Of a stretch of 32,030 nt of DNA, positions 8,035 to 16,363 are shown one piece after another. The position numbers and the translations under genes were made by a program. Below the pieces are notes generated by a model. The model saw nothing but the letters and a program-made list of their open reading frames with translations. It was not told the origin of the DNA and did no database searches. Positions within the stretch are counted from its first letter, which is position 1, and each line of letters starts with the position of its first letter. The DNA is from JBIOHJ01 sp044448905 (lineage in GTDB: Bacteria > Bacteroidota > Bacteroidia > AKYH767-A > OLB10): assembly GCA_044448905.1 (NCBI GenBank), contig JBIOHJ010000018.1:1-32030 (forward strand), in the 5' to 3' direction.

Positions 8035-8427
8035 ATGTATAAATACCAACGAATTTTATTAATTGATGATGATAATGATGACCAGGAGTTTTTTAAGCAG
8101 GCACTAAGCGAAATTAATGCTGAACTGGTTTGCACAGTAGCTGAAAATGGGATAGACGGTTTGAAAAAAATAAAAATACCTCCGCCTCCCGATTTAATGT
8201 TCCTGGACATAAACATGCCGCTTATGGACGGTTTTCAATACCTTCAGGCAGTGAAGCGGGAACACGATTATAAAAACATACCTGTTGTTATGTTTACCAC
8301 ATCGGGCAGCTTTAATGACCGGGAAAAAGCAAAACAATTAGGAGCCGCCAGGTACATTATCAAACCCAATAGTTTTCAAAATCTTAAAAAGGTGTTAACA
8401 GAAGTTCTTATCGCTGGTTTGACCTGA
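8035..8427 (+). CDS. Single-domain response regulator
   Basis: From ATG 8035 the protein is 130 residues, a stand-alone receiver domain. The acidic pocket is D11-D12-D13, the phosphoacceptor D58 in MFLDINMP, the switch Thr in VVMFTTSG (T88 or T89), and Lys K110 in YIIKPNS. There is no output domain, so it acts by protein contact or as a phosphorelay intermediate, as CheY/Rcp1-like proteins do. An upstream in-frame TTG at 7990 would add 15 unconserved residues and overlaps a CAATTTTG that resembles a -7 element, so 8035 is preferred. It is a paralogue of the regulator at 10018. The hybrid kinase at 12336 is a possible but unproved partner. Confidence 0.9.
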   Translation: MYKYQRILLIDDDNDDQEFFKQALSEINAELVCTVAENGIDGLKKIKIPPPPDLMFLDINMPLMDGFQYLQAVKREHDYKNIPVVMFTTSGSFNDREKAKQLGAARYIIKPNSFQNLKKVLTEVLIAGLT

Positions 8428-8555
8428 TATCGGTTTTGATTTGTTTAAATTTTTCTCCCTTCTGCCAGTGAATCATTCCTTTTCCATTTCGTTCTCAATC
8501 GTGCCGGCTAATATGCAAGAGACGAGGATTTTTTTCTCTCGCTCCGCAGGATTTG

Positions 8556-8563
8556 TAATTTTG
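8556..8563 (+). promoter_or_regulatory. -7 promoter element before a micro-ORF
   Basis: TAATTTTG matches TAnnTTTG and lies 23 bases before the ATG of the 24-residue micro-ORF at 8586. The -33 region is T-rich (8531-8537) without a clean TTTG. It is the best evidence that the micro-ORF is transcribed. Confidence 0.4.
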
Positions 8564-8585
8564 AAGCTTAGAAAAATATAATAAA

Positions 8586-8660
8586 ATGATAGCAATCATA
8601 ATAGGCATATGCCTGATCGCAATGGTTATAATTATTGCATCGAAAAACAAGAAGAAATAA
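8586..8660 (+). CDS. Putative 24-residue hydrophobic membrane peptide
   Basis: A short ORF encodes about 19 nearly all-hydrophobic residues (beginning MIAIIIGICLIAMV) and then a lysine-rich tail (SKNKKK) before TAA. This is a single membrane-spanning helix with a positive-inside end. It sits in a 384-base gap between a response regulator and the pirin gene, with a consensus -7 element 23 bases upstream. I do not recognise a family. Chance is possible for so short an ORF, but the strong amphipathic division into helix and basic tail, and the promoter, argue for a real peptide. Confidence 0.4.
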   Translation: MIAIIIGICLIAMVIIIASKNKKK

Positions 8661-8785
8661 AAACTTGTTTCTCATGTCAGGCTTCACAGCCGCACCAGGC
8701 CTCAGAATAGAATTTAAACTTACAGGAAGGCCAAGAGTAATTTCGTTTCATTTTCTGTCTTCATGAAATATTTTTTCACTATAAC

Positions 8786-8793
8786 TAACTTTG
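8786..8793 (+). promoter_or_regulatory. -7 promoter element of the pirin gene
   Basis: TAACTTTG fits TAnnTTTG and precedes the pirin ATG by 18 bases, implying a very short leader. No clear -33 element is visible. Confidence 0.45.
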
Positions 8794-8811
8794 CATAAAT
8801 TAAAATGAGAC

Positions 8812-9780
8812 ATGAAACGCAGACAATTCATCAAAGGCTCAGCCATCATAGGAGCTACAGCCATAACACCGAACCTGCTGAAAGATGCATCGGGAATGCT
8901 GGAATCGGCAACAGGAAGAAAAGTTTATCGTGTAATAACCGCGAATAAATCACTGGTGGGTACGCTGCCGGTGCTTCGTGCATTTACGGGTGACCACAAC
9001 GATTATGTTTCACCGTATGTATTCTTTGATGAGTTTGGCCCTGTTAAGGTGAATGCGAATGACAAACCCCTGCGCGTGGATGCGCATCCTCACGCGGGAA
9101 TTATTCCCACCACTTATTTTCTTGCCGGGAACGGTCACCACAGGGACAGTTTGAATTATGATTTTCAAATTGGCAAGGGCGATTTTATGATGTTTACTTC
9201 GGGAAAAGGCGCTATTCACATGGAGGAAACCGGTAAAAAACTATTTGACAATGGCGGCTTGTATCACGGTTTTCAAATCTGGCTCAACATGCCGGCTAAG
9301 TATAAGCTCATTAATCCTTCCACCGATGTGCACCGCCCTGATAAGATGGCTGAGATTAATGCAAAAGACTATTCAGCGAAAATTGTTCTTGGCGAACTGT
9401 TCGGAGCCAAATCAAAAATTGAAACGCTCTTTCCCGTATTTTATTTTCACATTACCATGAAACCGGGCTGCCGGCTCAGCATACCCGTCAACCCGGTGCA
9501 CAACGCTTTTGTGTATGTAATTAAAGGGGGCATTGAAACCGAAGGAAGAAAAGAAATCAATGCAAACCAGGTAGCATTGTATGAACGCGGAGGAAGCGAT
9601 GTGAATTTGTTCAGCGCTGACAATGCAGAAATACTGATGCTGGGAGGTAAGCCTCACAATGAGCCGGTGTATGCTTACGGTCCGTTTGTAATGAACACTG
9701 AAGAAGAAATCAGAAAATGCTACAACGATTACCAGTCAGGTAAAATGGGTAACCCGGAGACTGTAAACAGTTCGAGGTAA
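8812..9780 (+). CDS. Pirin-family protein with Tat-like signal peptide
   Basis: The 322-residue protein is a bicupin pirin. The four expected metal ligands are present: H92 and H94 in DAHPHAG, H136 and E138 in GAIHMEE; the segment GNGHHRDS is also typical. Pirins bind Fe(II); some are quercetin 2,3-dioxygenases, others regulators, so the reaction here is unknown. Unusually, the N-terminus reads KRRQFIKGS followed by a mild hydrophobic stretch (AIIGATAITP), which is a twin-arginine type signal, and the mature pirin fold starts only around residue 35. Most pirins have no signal and are cytoplasmic, so this one is probably exported folded with its metal to the periplasm. It has its own promoter and no operon partner. 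Confidence 0.88.
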   Translation: MKRRQFIKGSAIIGATAITPNLLKDASGMLESATGRKVYRVITANKSLVGTLPVLRAFTGDHNDYVSPYVFFDEFGPVKVNANDKPLRVDAHPHAGIIPTTYFLAGNGHHRDSLNYDFQIGKGDFMMFTSGKGAIHMEETGKKLFDNGGLYHGFQIWLNMPAKYKLINPSTDVHRPDKMAEINAKDYSAKIVLGELFGAKSKIETLFPVFYFHITMKPGCRLSIPVNPVHNAFVYVIKGGIETEGRKEINANQVALYERGGSDVNLFSADNAEILMLGGKPHNEPVYAYGPFVMNTEEEIRKCYNDYQSGKMGNPETVNSSR

Positions 9781-10017
9781 TATTTTTCCTCCTCTGGAAT
9801 TTTGTCACGTCTCCTGCAATAGAGACACTGTTGTACTTCGTCTCTGTTCTAAATTACCCCTGCTATTTTGTGTCATTGTGAAATAATTTATCCGCTTTAT
9901 GGAATGGTTTCCATTAATGGGAAAAAAAATTATGGTTTTGTCTTTGCATGCCTCATGAATAAAAAATGGCACACTTATTATTATGATTTTTAAAAACTAA
10001 CCGCTTAAATAAATATT

Positions 10018-10488
10018 ATGCAACACGATTACCCTAAAGCACACGCAAAGCCTTATGTTTTACTTGCCGAAAATGATGAAGATGATTGTATGTTTTTTAA
10101 AGAGGCTTTTAACGAAATAAATTTAAACCTTCATTTATTCATTGTGCATAATGGTATTGAATTGATGAATTATCTTTCGGAGACCATGCGTTTGCTGCCC
10201 CAGTTATTGTTCCTTGATTTGAACATGCCTCTCAAAAACGGTTTTGAATGTTTGCATGAGCTGAAAGAAAACAAAAGGCTTAAAGATATTCCTGTAATTG
10301 TTTATTCAACTTCAAATTCTTCTGACGATTATGAAAAATGCCGGCAATTAAAAGCTCATTTATATATTTCCAAGCCAAACAGCTTTATAAAGTTAAAAGA
10401 GGTGATTCAAAAAGTATTGGTAACAGATTTTGTCAGTCACTTGACGGAAGAGCCAAAAGAACATTTTTTAGTTTTTTCAGAAGACTGA
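10018..10488 (+). CDS. Single-domain response regulator (paralogue)
   Basis: A 156-residue receiver domain with acidic pocket residues around E18-D22, phosphoacceptor D67 in LLFLDLNMP, switch Ser/Thr in VYSTSN (T98) and K119 in YISKPNSF. The last 25 residues form an acidic tail (ending VFSED). It shares NxP-L-x-NGF and KPNSF features with the regulator at 8035, so the two are likely duplicates or a subfamily. There is no DNA-binding domain. The 237 bases before it hold no gene. The cognate kinase is unknown; the hybrid kinase at 12336 is the nearest. Confidence 0.88.
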   Translation: MQHDYPKAHAKPYVLLAENDEDDCMFFKEAFNEINLNLHLFIVHNGIELMNYLSETMRLLPQLLFLDLNMPLKNGFECLHELKENKRLKDIPVIVYSTSNSSDDYEKCRQLKAHLYISKPNSFIKLKEVIQKVLVTDFVSHLTEEPKEHFLVFSED

Positions 10489-10517
10489 CACGAGATTTTA
10501 ACCGGTGAACTACCTCT

Positions 10518-10564
10518 TGGTCTCCACCTTCTGACAAGAATCGCTCTTCTTAATAATACTCTTA
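10518..10564 (+). repeat. Short intergenic repeat, copy 2
   Basis: This 47-base stretch begins TGGTCTCCA and ends TTCTTAATAATACTCTTA. The copy at 17631-17673 begins TGGTCTTCA and ends TTCTTAATAATACTCTAA, with a divergent middle of slightly different length. It lies in the convergent gap between a response regulator and the DUF4199 gene. A mobile or structural role is unknown. Confidence 0.45.
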
Positions 10565-10567
10565 ACA

Positions 10568-11101
10568 TCAGGCAACAGCCGTGGCTTTCGGTTTTCGTTT
10601 TAATATCAGCGCGCTGATAAGCGTGATGACTAAACCAAGGGGAAGAATTTCGGCATACGTTAATAAGATTACAAAAAGCGGGTTCTTATACATTTCTTTA
10701 TACTTATCCATTTCAGCGACCTTGCTGCTGATTTCGGCAGCACTTGCTCCTGACGTTTTTGCTTCGTTCATAATATGCTCTGAGTATTTATCCATAAAGT
10801 CAGGAATAAAACAATAGTACTCGATTAGCCATACCACCACGTACATAGTTGACGCAATAAGCGTAATATAAAAACCTGTTTTAAACGCTTTGCCGAAGGT
10901 GATGACCCCGTCATTATATTTATCTCTGAAGTTTTTAATGCCTACAAAAACAAATGAGAAGGCGATGAGCATGGCAGCATAACCCATGATCATGCCGCCT
11001 GTAAAGTCAGGGTTATCGTAAAACCTGGCTATTGAAAAAATCATGAAGCCGGAAACAATAATTCCTGCAATCAATCCGAATACGATTACATTTTTTTTCA
11101 T
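10568..11101 (-). CDS. DUF4199 family membrane protein
   Basis: A 177-residue inner-membrane protein with four hydrophobic helices (about 5-25, 36-54, 76-95 and 143-165). Between helices 3 and 4 is a hydrophilic helical loop containing IMNEAKTSGASAAE and repeated charged residues. The layout, including the DGVITFGKAFKTGFYITL segment before helix 3, fits DUF4199, a common Bacteroidota family of unknown function. It is transcribed on the minus strand, downstream of the LuxR-type gene, with a 122-base gap that suggests its own promoter. Confidence 0.85.
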   Translation of the reverse strand: MKKNVIVFGLIAGIIVSGFMIFSIARFYDNPDFTGGMIMGYAAMLIAFSFVFVGIKNFRDKYNDGVITFGKAFKTGFYITLIASTMYVVVWLIEYYCFIPDFMDKYSEHIMNEAKTSGASAAEISSKVAEMDKYKEMYKNPLFVILLTYAEILPLGLVITLISALILKRKPKATAVA

Positions 11102-11223
11102 TTTGTTAAAGTTTTTAGCTGGTTAATGAGGCAGCAAAATAAATGCATGAGTTTGTTTTTCATTCATACTTTCGGGCGATTTTATATAACCGTTACTGAT
11201 TTTCATACCAAAGTGTGAACCGT

Positions 11224-11697
11224 TTAAGGAATAAGGGCAAGCCGTTTGGCTTTTTCAATAGCCTGTGTTCTGCGCTTTACTTCAAGTTTTTCGAAAAGCC
11301 GCGAAGTATGTGTCTTTATTGTATTGAGCGAAACAAAAAGGCGTTCGCCAATTTCATGGTTGCTCAACCCTTCTGCCATTAATTGCAGCACTTCCAGTTC
11401 ACGGCTGCTTATGCCAAGCTTATTCAGCTCTTTTTCGTTAATGCTGAAAGTACCGTTATTGTGTATATAAATTTCCTTTTCCACAATAATGGTTTTTACT
11501 TTGGGGCGGGTAAGCTTAAGCGCAAGCCATATTCCTAGCGAAGTAAAAATAACTGCAATGGCTCCGATATAAATTTCAAAAGCATGGTCAATAATAATAA
11601 AACGAAGTTCAAGCCATTTAAGCAGAAACAATAATATGGCTAAAGAAAATCCGTAAATGAGGACTGTTTTATTTTTTGACAAAAAGCTGCTGATCAT
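11224..11697 (-). CDS. Membrane-anchored LuxR-type transcription regulator
   Basis: The 157-residue protein has two N-terminal membrane helices (about 11-27 and 37-60), a short linker, and a C-terminal LuxR/GerE helix-turn-helix (about 92-152) with SSRELEVLQLMAEGLSNHEI and the recognition motif VSLNTIKTHTSRLFEKL. No receiver or ligand domain is present. The protein would be fixed in the inner membrane with the DNA-binding domain in the cytoplasm. This small two-helix plus HTH form is seen in Bacteroidota. Its target is unknown. It lies 47 bases after the tautomerase gene on the same strand and could be co-transcribed with it. Confidence 0.87.
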   Translation of the reverse strand: MISSFLSKNKTVLIYGFSLAILLFLLKWLELRFIIIDHAFEIYIGAIAVIFTSLGIWLALKLTRPKVKTIIVEKEIYIHNNGTFSINEKELNKLGISSRELEVLQLMAEGLSNHEIGERLFVSLNTIKTHTSRLFEKLEVKRRTQAIEKAKRLALIP

Positions 11698-11744
11698 TAA
11701 TTCCTGGTAATGGAAAATAAGGAATCAAATTTAATTACTTTGAT

Positions 11745-12089
11745 TCATACCATTTTCCTGTTGCAATATGTCGCTTTTTCAAATTCGCGGATGTTGATGG
11801 AAATAACCGGCACATAATCAAAAATGGATTTTAATTTTTTTATTATAGCTGTATACAAACCGGCCTTCTGTTCTGTAGTTCTGCCTTCCATAATATTTCC
11901 AAACACATGAATGAAATCTGCTTTTGTATTTCCAACCGTGTAATGCTTAAATGTCCTTATCCTCACTTTGATATCGCCTTGTGCAAACAGTCCCGTCCGG
12001 TCGGTAGTGTCGTGCACTTCTTTCAAAATATCTTCGGCAGGTTTTATAGATAAAACATTTTCGGAACAATCAATTATAAAGTGTGGCAT
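11745..12089 (-). CDS. 5-carboxymethyl-2-hydroxymuconate isomerase-like tautomerase
   Basis: The 114-residue protein begins MPHF, so Pro is the first residue after Met removal, as needed for the catalytic base of the tautomerase superfamily. Other CHMI-type features are the ICS-like DCSENV start, GDIKVRIRTFKHY (R43 and R45) and EGRTTEQKAGLY. The family enzyme (HpaF) isomerises 5-carboxymethyl-2-hydroxymuconate in homoprotocatechuate breakdown, but no other gene of that pathway is nearby, so the substrate may differ. It is probably a trimeric cytosolic enzyme. Confidence 0.8.
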   Translation of the reverse strand: MPHFIIDCSENVLSIKPAEDILKEVHDTTDRTGLFAQGDIKVRIRTFKHYTVGNTKADFIHVFGNIMEGRTTEQKAGLYTAIIKKLKSIFDYVPVISINIREFEKATYCNRKMV

Positions 12090-12335
12090 GGTAGCAGTAT
12101 TTTAGTTGGGTCAAATTTCTGCATTTTCATCGTCTCCACCATTTGCGGGGCTATGAAACCATCGAAGATTTGTCTTGAGGCCATTTCTGTCATCTAAGCC
12201 TCCGCGCAAATTCAACAGGCAATTTTAATTATCTTTCCCGCCTGAAAACAAAAGCCGGTATCCTTTATATTTCAATTTCATTCCAATTCTCCTTTGTATA
12301 AACCGCCAGGCAACGAATGAATTAAAGAACCTGGT

Positions 12336-15164
12336 ATGAAAACAAAATATTTCATCTTCCTGCTTTTGGTGTTGCCTGCTTTTTCTATGACACAAAATCC
12401 GGATGATAAAGACAGAAAGGTTAAACTTGATAGTTTGGAAAGAGCGTTTTTCAGTGCTAAGGAAGACACCACTAAAAGAAACCGGCTGGATGATTTGATG
12501 GACTTTTATGCTGCAGATCCAGCAACAAGCCCGGAAGAATCTTTCAGGCAACTTCAATTGCTTGTTCAAAAAAAGGGAGACCCGGAACTAAATTACCTTC
12601 TTCTTTTGTATCGTGTTTTTATCACACATACAAATGACAGCATAATTGAAACCCGAAAATATCTCAATGAATTCCTGGAGCAATGTCACTTTCACAATGA
12701 CAAAACAACACGTTATATAACAGGATTAATGATTTTGTCTAGCACTGAAATTTATGCGGGTAATTATGATGATGCGCTCAGGCTGCTGTTAATTGCTCTG
12801 GACTTTGCCCGGGATACTTTAAAAGATAAGGAAATGATTGCCGGCACTTATCTGCAGCTCGGCATATTGTACAATGGGCAGCGTGATACGTTGAAGGCAA
12901 TTGAGTTTAACAAAAAGGCATTAGAGATAGAAACAGAAATCAACAGTACAGATAACATGGCATCCGTGAGCCATAACCTTGCCATGCAGTACAGTGATTT
13001 GGGGCAATATGACAGCGCAAAATTTTATTTCACGGAATCAATCCGGTTGTTTCATATCAACGACAAAGACGCACGATTACGCAAGCCGCTTATTAACCTT
13101 GGTGAAGTGTTCAGGATAACCCACGAGTATGACAGCGCAATTTTTTATATGCGAAATGGTATCCGCAATGCTATTGAGGTAAACGATGAAGAATCGCTTG
13201 GAGAGGGATACTGGTACATAGCGAAAACTTTTCAGGACATTGGAAAATCAGATAGCGCGAAGAAATATTTTCAACTGGCAAAAGAGAATATTGAAAGACT
13301 TCAACCCCAGGCAGGAGGTGTTTTTTTCTATCCTGACCTTGCACGCTTTTATGCCTGGGATGGGGACTACAAATTAGCTTATGAGTTCCTGCAAAAAGCC
13401 ATGGAAGCAAAAGATTTGGTTTTCAATGCTGAGAACAATAAGGTATTGAAAGAAATGGATGCAAAATACCAGGCTGGAAGGAAAGAGCAGGAAATCTTGA
13501 AGCAGGAAGAGCAAATAAAACGCCAGCGGATTTTAAATTACAGCATGATTGCTATTGCCATCTTTTTTCTGCTCCTTATATTTTTTATTTATCGCAGCAA
13601 TCGCCTGAAACAAAAATCAAACAAATTACTTGCTGTTGCCAAAGAGAAAGCCGAGCAATCAGAAAAGTTCAAGCAGCAGTTTCTCGCCAACATGAGTCAT
13701 GAAATTCGTACGCCAATGAATGCAGTAATGGGTATGACCAATCTTGTATTGGATACTTCTCTTAACAGCAAACAAAAATTTTACCTTGAGGGAATTAAAA
13801 ACTCAAGTGAAACACTGTTATACATTATCAACGACATTCTTGACCTTTCAAAGATTGAAGCCGGAAAAATTGAACTGGAAAAAATTGATTTCTCGATTCG
13901 TGATATGGCAGAGCAGGTTAAGCAAACTCTCCATCATAAAGCAGAGGAAAAAGGGCTGGAGTTCATCACAGATATTGATTCCAAAATACCCGATGTATTG
14001 GTTGGGGACCCGACACGTTTGAACCAGGTGCTTATGAACCTTGCAGGGAATGCCATTAAGTTTACAGAGAAGGGAAGTGTAACCATCGAAATTAAAAAAA
14101 CATCTTATGAAAACGTTATCCGTTTTTCAATAATAGATACCGGTATAGGTATTCCGCAAGATAAGCTGCAAACAGTGTTTGAAAGTTTCTCACAGGCACA
14201 TTCATCCGATACTCGCAAATTTGGCGGCACGGGTTTGGGATTAACTATCAGCAGGCAATTAGTGGAGATGATGGGAGGAAAAATTTCCATTGATAGCGAA
14301 GAAGGTGCGGGTGCTGCTTTTTCATTTGAAATAAATTGTCCCGTTGGTTCAAAAGAAAGATTGAATGAACAAAAATCATCAGAGCAAATTGATGGAACCA
14401 TTTTAAATGGTTTGAAAATTTTAGTTGTTGATGATAATGAATACAACCGGGTAGTTGTTCATGACACCTTAATGCCAGGTGTTGAAATTACCCAGGCCGC
14501 CAATGGAAAAGAGACTATCGGGCTGATAGCTCAAAAAGATTTTGATGTGATACTGATGGATATTCAAATGCCTTTGATGAATGGTTACGAAGCCACACGA
14601 CACATCAGGGAAAAATTTGATGCCCCTAAAAATCAAATACCCGTAATTGCCTTAACTGCAAGCGTTGTGCGCAGCGATCTTGACAAATGCCGTACAGCGG
14701 GTATGAATGATTATGTTCCCAAGCCATTTAAAGCTTCTCAACTTATATCGGCTATTGCAAAGGCAACAGGGCGGGAATTAAAGTTTGCAGAAAAGAAAAA
14801 CAATGGAATAATATATGAGCCAGGAAATCATTCACCTGTAACCAATCTTGCGTATCTCACCGGGTTTTGTGAAGGAGATAAAGAACGGATGCGCAAATAT
14901 GTCAGCATGTTTCTCGATGCCGCACCTTCTCTGGTTGAAAAAATAAATACAGCGCTTGCAAAAAATGATTTTAAAGAAATTGCAAGACAGATTCACAGTT
15001 ACAAAACAAAATGGATTATGATGGGAATGAAGGAAACAAATAATCTTGCTGTTAAGATTGAACAGCAATGCAGGCTGGAGCCGGAAAGTAAATCTGTGAA
15101 AGAAAATACAACAAAACTGCTTGATCAAATACATGAAGCAGTAAATGAGTTAAACAAAGCATGA
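12336..15164 (+). CDS. Hybrid sensor histidine kinase with TPR sensor, REC and Hpt domains
   Basis: The 942-residue protein reads in order: signal peptide (1-18), periplasmic TPR repeats (about 70-380), a membrane helix (about 403-425, rich in I, L and F), a short coiled linker, HisKA with phosphorylatable H455 in MSHEIRTPMN, HATPase_c with N-box NLAGNAIKF, G1 DTGIGI and G2 GGTGLGL, a receiver domain with D742 in LMDIQMP, and a C-terminal Hpt domain with H887 in IARQIHSYK. The phosphate path His-Asp-His is therefore complete, and a separate response regulator is expected to take it. The TPR periplasmic sensor may bind a protein partner. The two single-domain regulators nearby are candidate acceptors. 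Start chosen at ATG 12336, which gives the full signal peptide. Confidence 0.92.
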   Translation: MKTKYFIFLLLVLPAFSMTQNPDDKDRKVKLDSLERAFFSAKEDTTKRNRLDDLMDFYAADPATSPEESFRQLQLLVQKKGDPELNYLLLLYRVFITHTNDSIIETRKYLNEFLEQCHFHNDKTTRYITGLMILSSTEIYAGNYDDALRLLLIALDFARDTLKDKEMIAGTYLQLGILYNGQRDTLKAIEFNKKALEIETEINSTDNMASVSHNLAMQYSDLGQYDSAKFYFTESIRLFHINDKDARLRKPLINLGEVFRITHEYDSAIFYMRNGIRNAIEVNDEESLGEGYWYIAKTFQDIGKSDSAKKYFQLAKENIERLQPQAGGVFFYPDLARFYAWDGDYKLAYEFLQKAMEAKDLVFNAENNKVLKEMDAKYQAGRKEQEILKQEEQIKRQRILNYSMIAIAIFFLLLIFFIYRSNRLKQKSNKLLAVAKEKAEQSEKFKQQFLANMSHEIRTPMNAVMGMTNLVLDTSLNSKQKFYLEGIKNSSETLLYIINDILDLSKIEAGKIELEKIDFSIRDMAEQVKQTLHHKAEEKGLEFITDIDSKIPDVLVGDPTRLNQVLMNLAGNAIKFTEKGSVTIEIKKTSYENVIRFSIIDTGIGIPQDKLQTVFESFSQAHSSDTRKFGGTGLGLTISRQLVEMMGGKISIDSEEGAGAAFSFEINCPVGSKERLNEQKSSEQIDGTILNGLKILVVDDNEYNRVVVHDTLMPGVEITQAANGKETIGLIAQKDFDVILMDIQMPLMNGYEATRHIREKFDAPKNQIPVIALTASVVRSDLDKCRTAGMNDYVPKPFKASQLISAIAKATGRELKFAEKKNNGIIYEPGNHSPVTNLAYLTGFCEGDKERMRKYVSMFLDAAPSLVEKINTALAKNDFKEIARQIHSYKTKWIMMGMKETNNLAVKIEQQCRLEPESKSVKENTTKLLDQIHEAVNELNKA

Positions 15165-15317
15165 TTCTAAAGCAACTAAACCAGCCTCTGTACTTCTATA
15201 GCCTCTTTTATTTTGCCGGATCGAAGGATACGAGGTAGGGGAAATCAAATAATGAAATTCAAATTAAATTTCCGGAATAAACGGGGAGCTGCTTCGAAGT
15301 GTTGGAGTCGTAATTCA

Positions 15318-15325
15318 TATCTTTG
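15318..15325 (+). promoter_or_regulatory. -7 promoter element for the 15343 operon
   Basis: TATCTTTG fits TAnnTTTG and lies 17 bases before the ATG at 15343. The upstream -33 region lacks a clear TTTG. Confidence 0.45.
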
Positions 15326-15342
15326 TCTTAAAATCAAATGAC

Positions 15343-15732
15343 ATGAAAAATATTTCAATCCTGCTTTTACTGATTATCAAAATATCGTTCTGCGAGGCAC
15401 AGTATAGTAAGGAAAAGTTGACCGGCATACTTACCAATGAAAAATCATGGTCGGTAAAAGGAATAAATTCTAACCGTGCAGAAAAATCGTATACTTTTAA
15501 TAAAGATATGTCGGTTAAAATTGAAAAGCAGGGAGGTGCTGTTGCCGGGGCAGAAAAATGGTCATTAAGCAGTACCGATAATATCAGGTGGTTTATTTCA
15601 ATTGGTAAGCAGAAATATGAGATGATAGTGAGTTATGACAAAGGCGGGAAACAGTTTATAAAGCTTACCAGCCAGTTAAGTAATAATAAAGCGCCCGTTT
15701 ATGAGGAGACACTTTTATATCCTGTGAAATAG
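15343..15732 (+). CDS. Secreted lipocalin-like protein of unknown function
   Basis: The 129-residue protein has a signal peptide (ILLLLIIKISFCEAQ, cleavage near residue 19-20). The mature part alternates polar and hydrophobic residues, with strand-like pieces such as KSYTFNKDMSVKIE, KWSLSSTDNIRWFI and KYEMIVSY, which resembles the small lipocalin-like beta barrels of Bacteroidota. I do not recognise a specific family, and no catalytic motif is visible. It ends in TAG and is followed after 5 bases by the next gene, so the two form an operon. Confidence 0.7.
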   Translation: MKNISILLLLIIKISFCEAQYSKEKLTGILTNEKSWSVKGINSNRAEKSYTFNKDMSVKIEKQGGAVAGAEKWSLSSTDNIRWFISIGKQKYEMIVSYDKGGKQFIKLTSQLSNNKAPVYEETLLYPVK

Positions 15733-15737
15733 TTTTT

Positions 15738-16253
15738 ATGCAGAAGTTTGAAAGATTTCTTACCCTGTTCGGACCGCTATTAGGATTTGTGCTCACTGCC
15801 GTTGGATTAATCATATCAGCATCACATTTTTCGCAAGAGCAAAAAACCAAGTCAGCACTTGAGTTTAAAAGAGATTTCTGGACCAAGCAGTCTGAAATAT
15901 ACCTGAAAACTGCGCAGGCTATTGGGACCATCTGTGCAGAAATAAGTAAAAGCGATCCTGCTGATTTCGATAAAGAGAATTTTATGAAATCAAAATCAAC
16001 TTTTGCATCATTGTATTGGGGCGAGATGAATTTTATCCAGGATTCGATAGTTATTTCTGATATGAAATCATTTGATCAGTATATAAAAGATTTTAATCCC
16101 CAGGTTACAGATGTTGAATACCGGCAAACTTTAATAAGGCTAGGAAATAAAATCATAGTAACCTGCCGAAATTCGTACATAAAATCTTTTGATAATCTCC
16201 AGATAGAATCGTTTGGGGAGGATACGACCACCCTGGTCTCTACAGGCAATTGA
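15738..16253 (+). CDS. Single-pass membrane protein of unknown function
   Basis: The 171-residue protein has one membrane helix (about 9-29, LFGPLLGFVLTAVGLIISA) and then a mostly helical, charged region with no signal-cleavage site, so it is probably a membrane-anchored protein. I do not recognise the family. The gap of 5 bases from the preceding secreted protein, with no promoter between, implies co-transcription and perhaps joint function. Confidence 0.65.
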   Translation: MQKFERFLTLFGPLLGFVLTAVGLIISASHFSQEQKTKSALEFKRDFWTKQSEIYLKTAQAIGTICAEISKSDPADFDKENFMKSKSTFASLYWGEMNFIQDSIVISDMKSFDQYIKDFNPQVTDVEYRQTLIRLGNKIIVTCRNSYIKSFDNLQIESFGEDTTTLVSTGN

Positions 16254-16363
16254 ACTAAGAGGCAGTCATCTTCAAAATCCTTTTTTCCAAAGATTCCGTT
16301 TTCTTTTTAGGCATTAAAATACATCCCCGCGGGTTGATTTTTACTTTAAGGGGACAGACATTG

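Noticed and set aside
7262..8712. Recurring CAGGCCTCA-like words near 7266 and 8694
   Set aside because: Only nine or so bases match and flanks differ, so chance is a sufficient explanation.
9798..9850. GTCTC/GAGAC inverted repeats in the gap before the second response regulator
   Set aside because: Stems are only five bases with varied spacing and no U-tract, too weak for a terminator or operator call.
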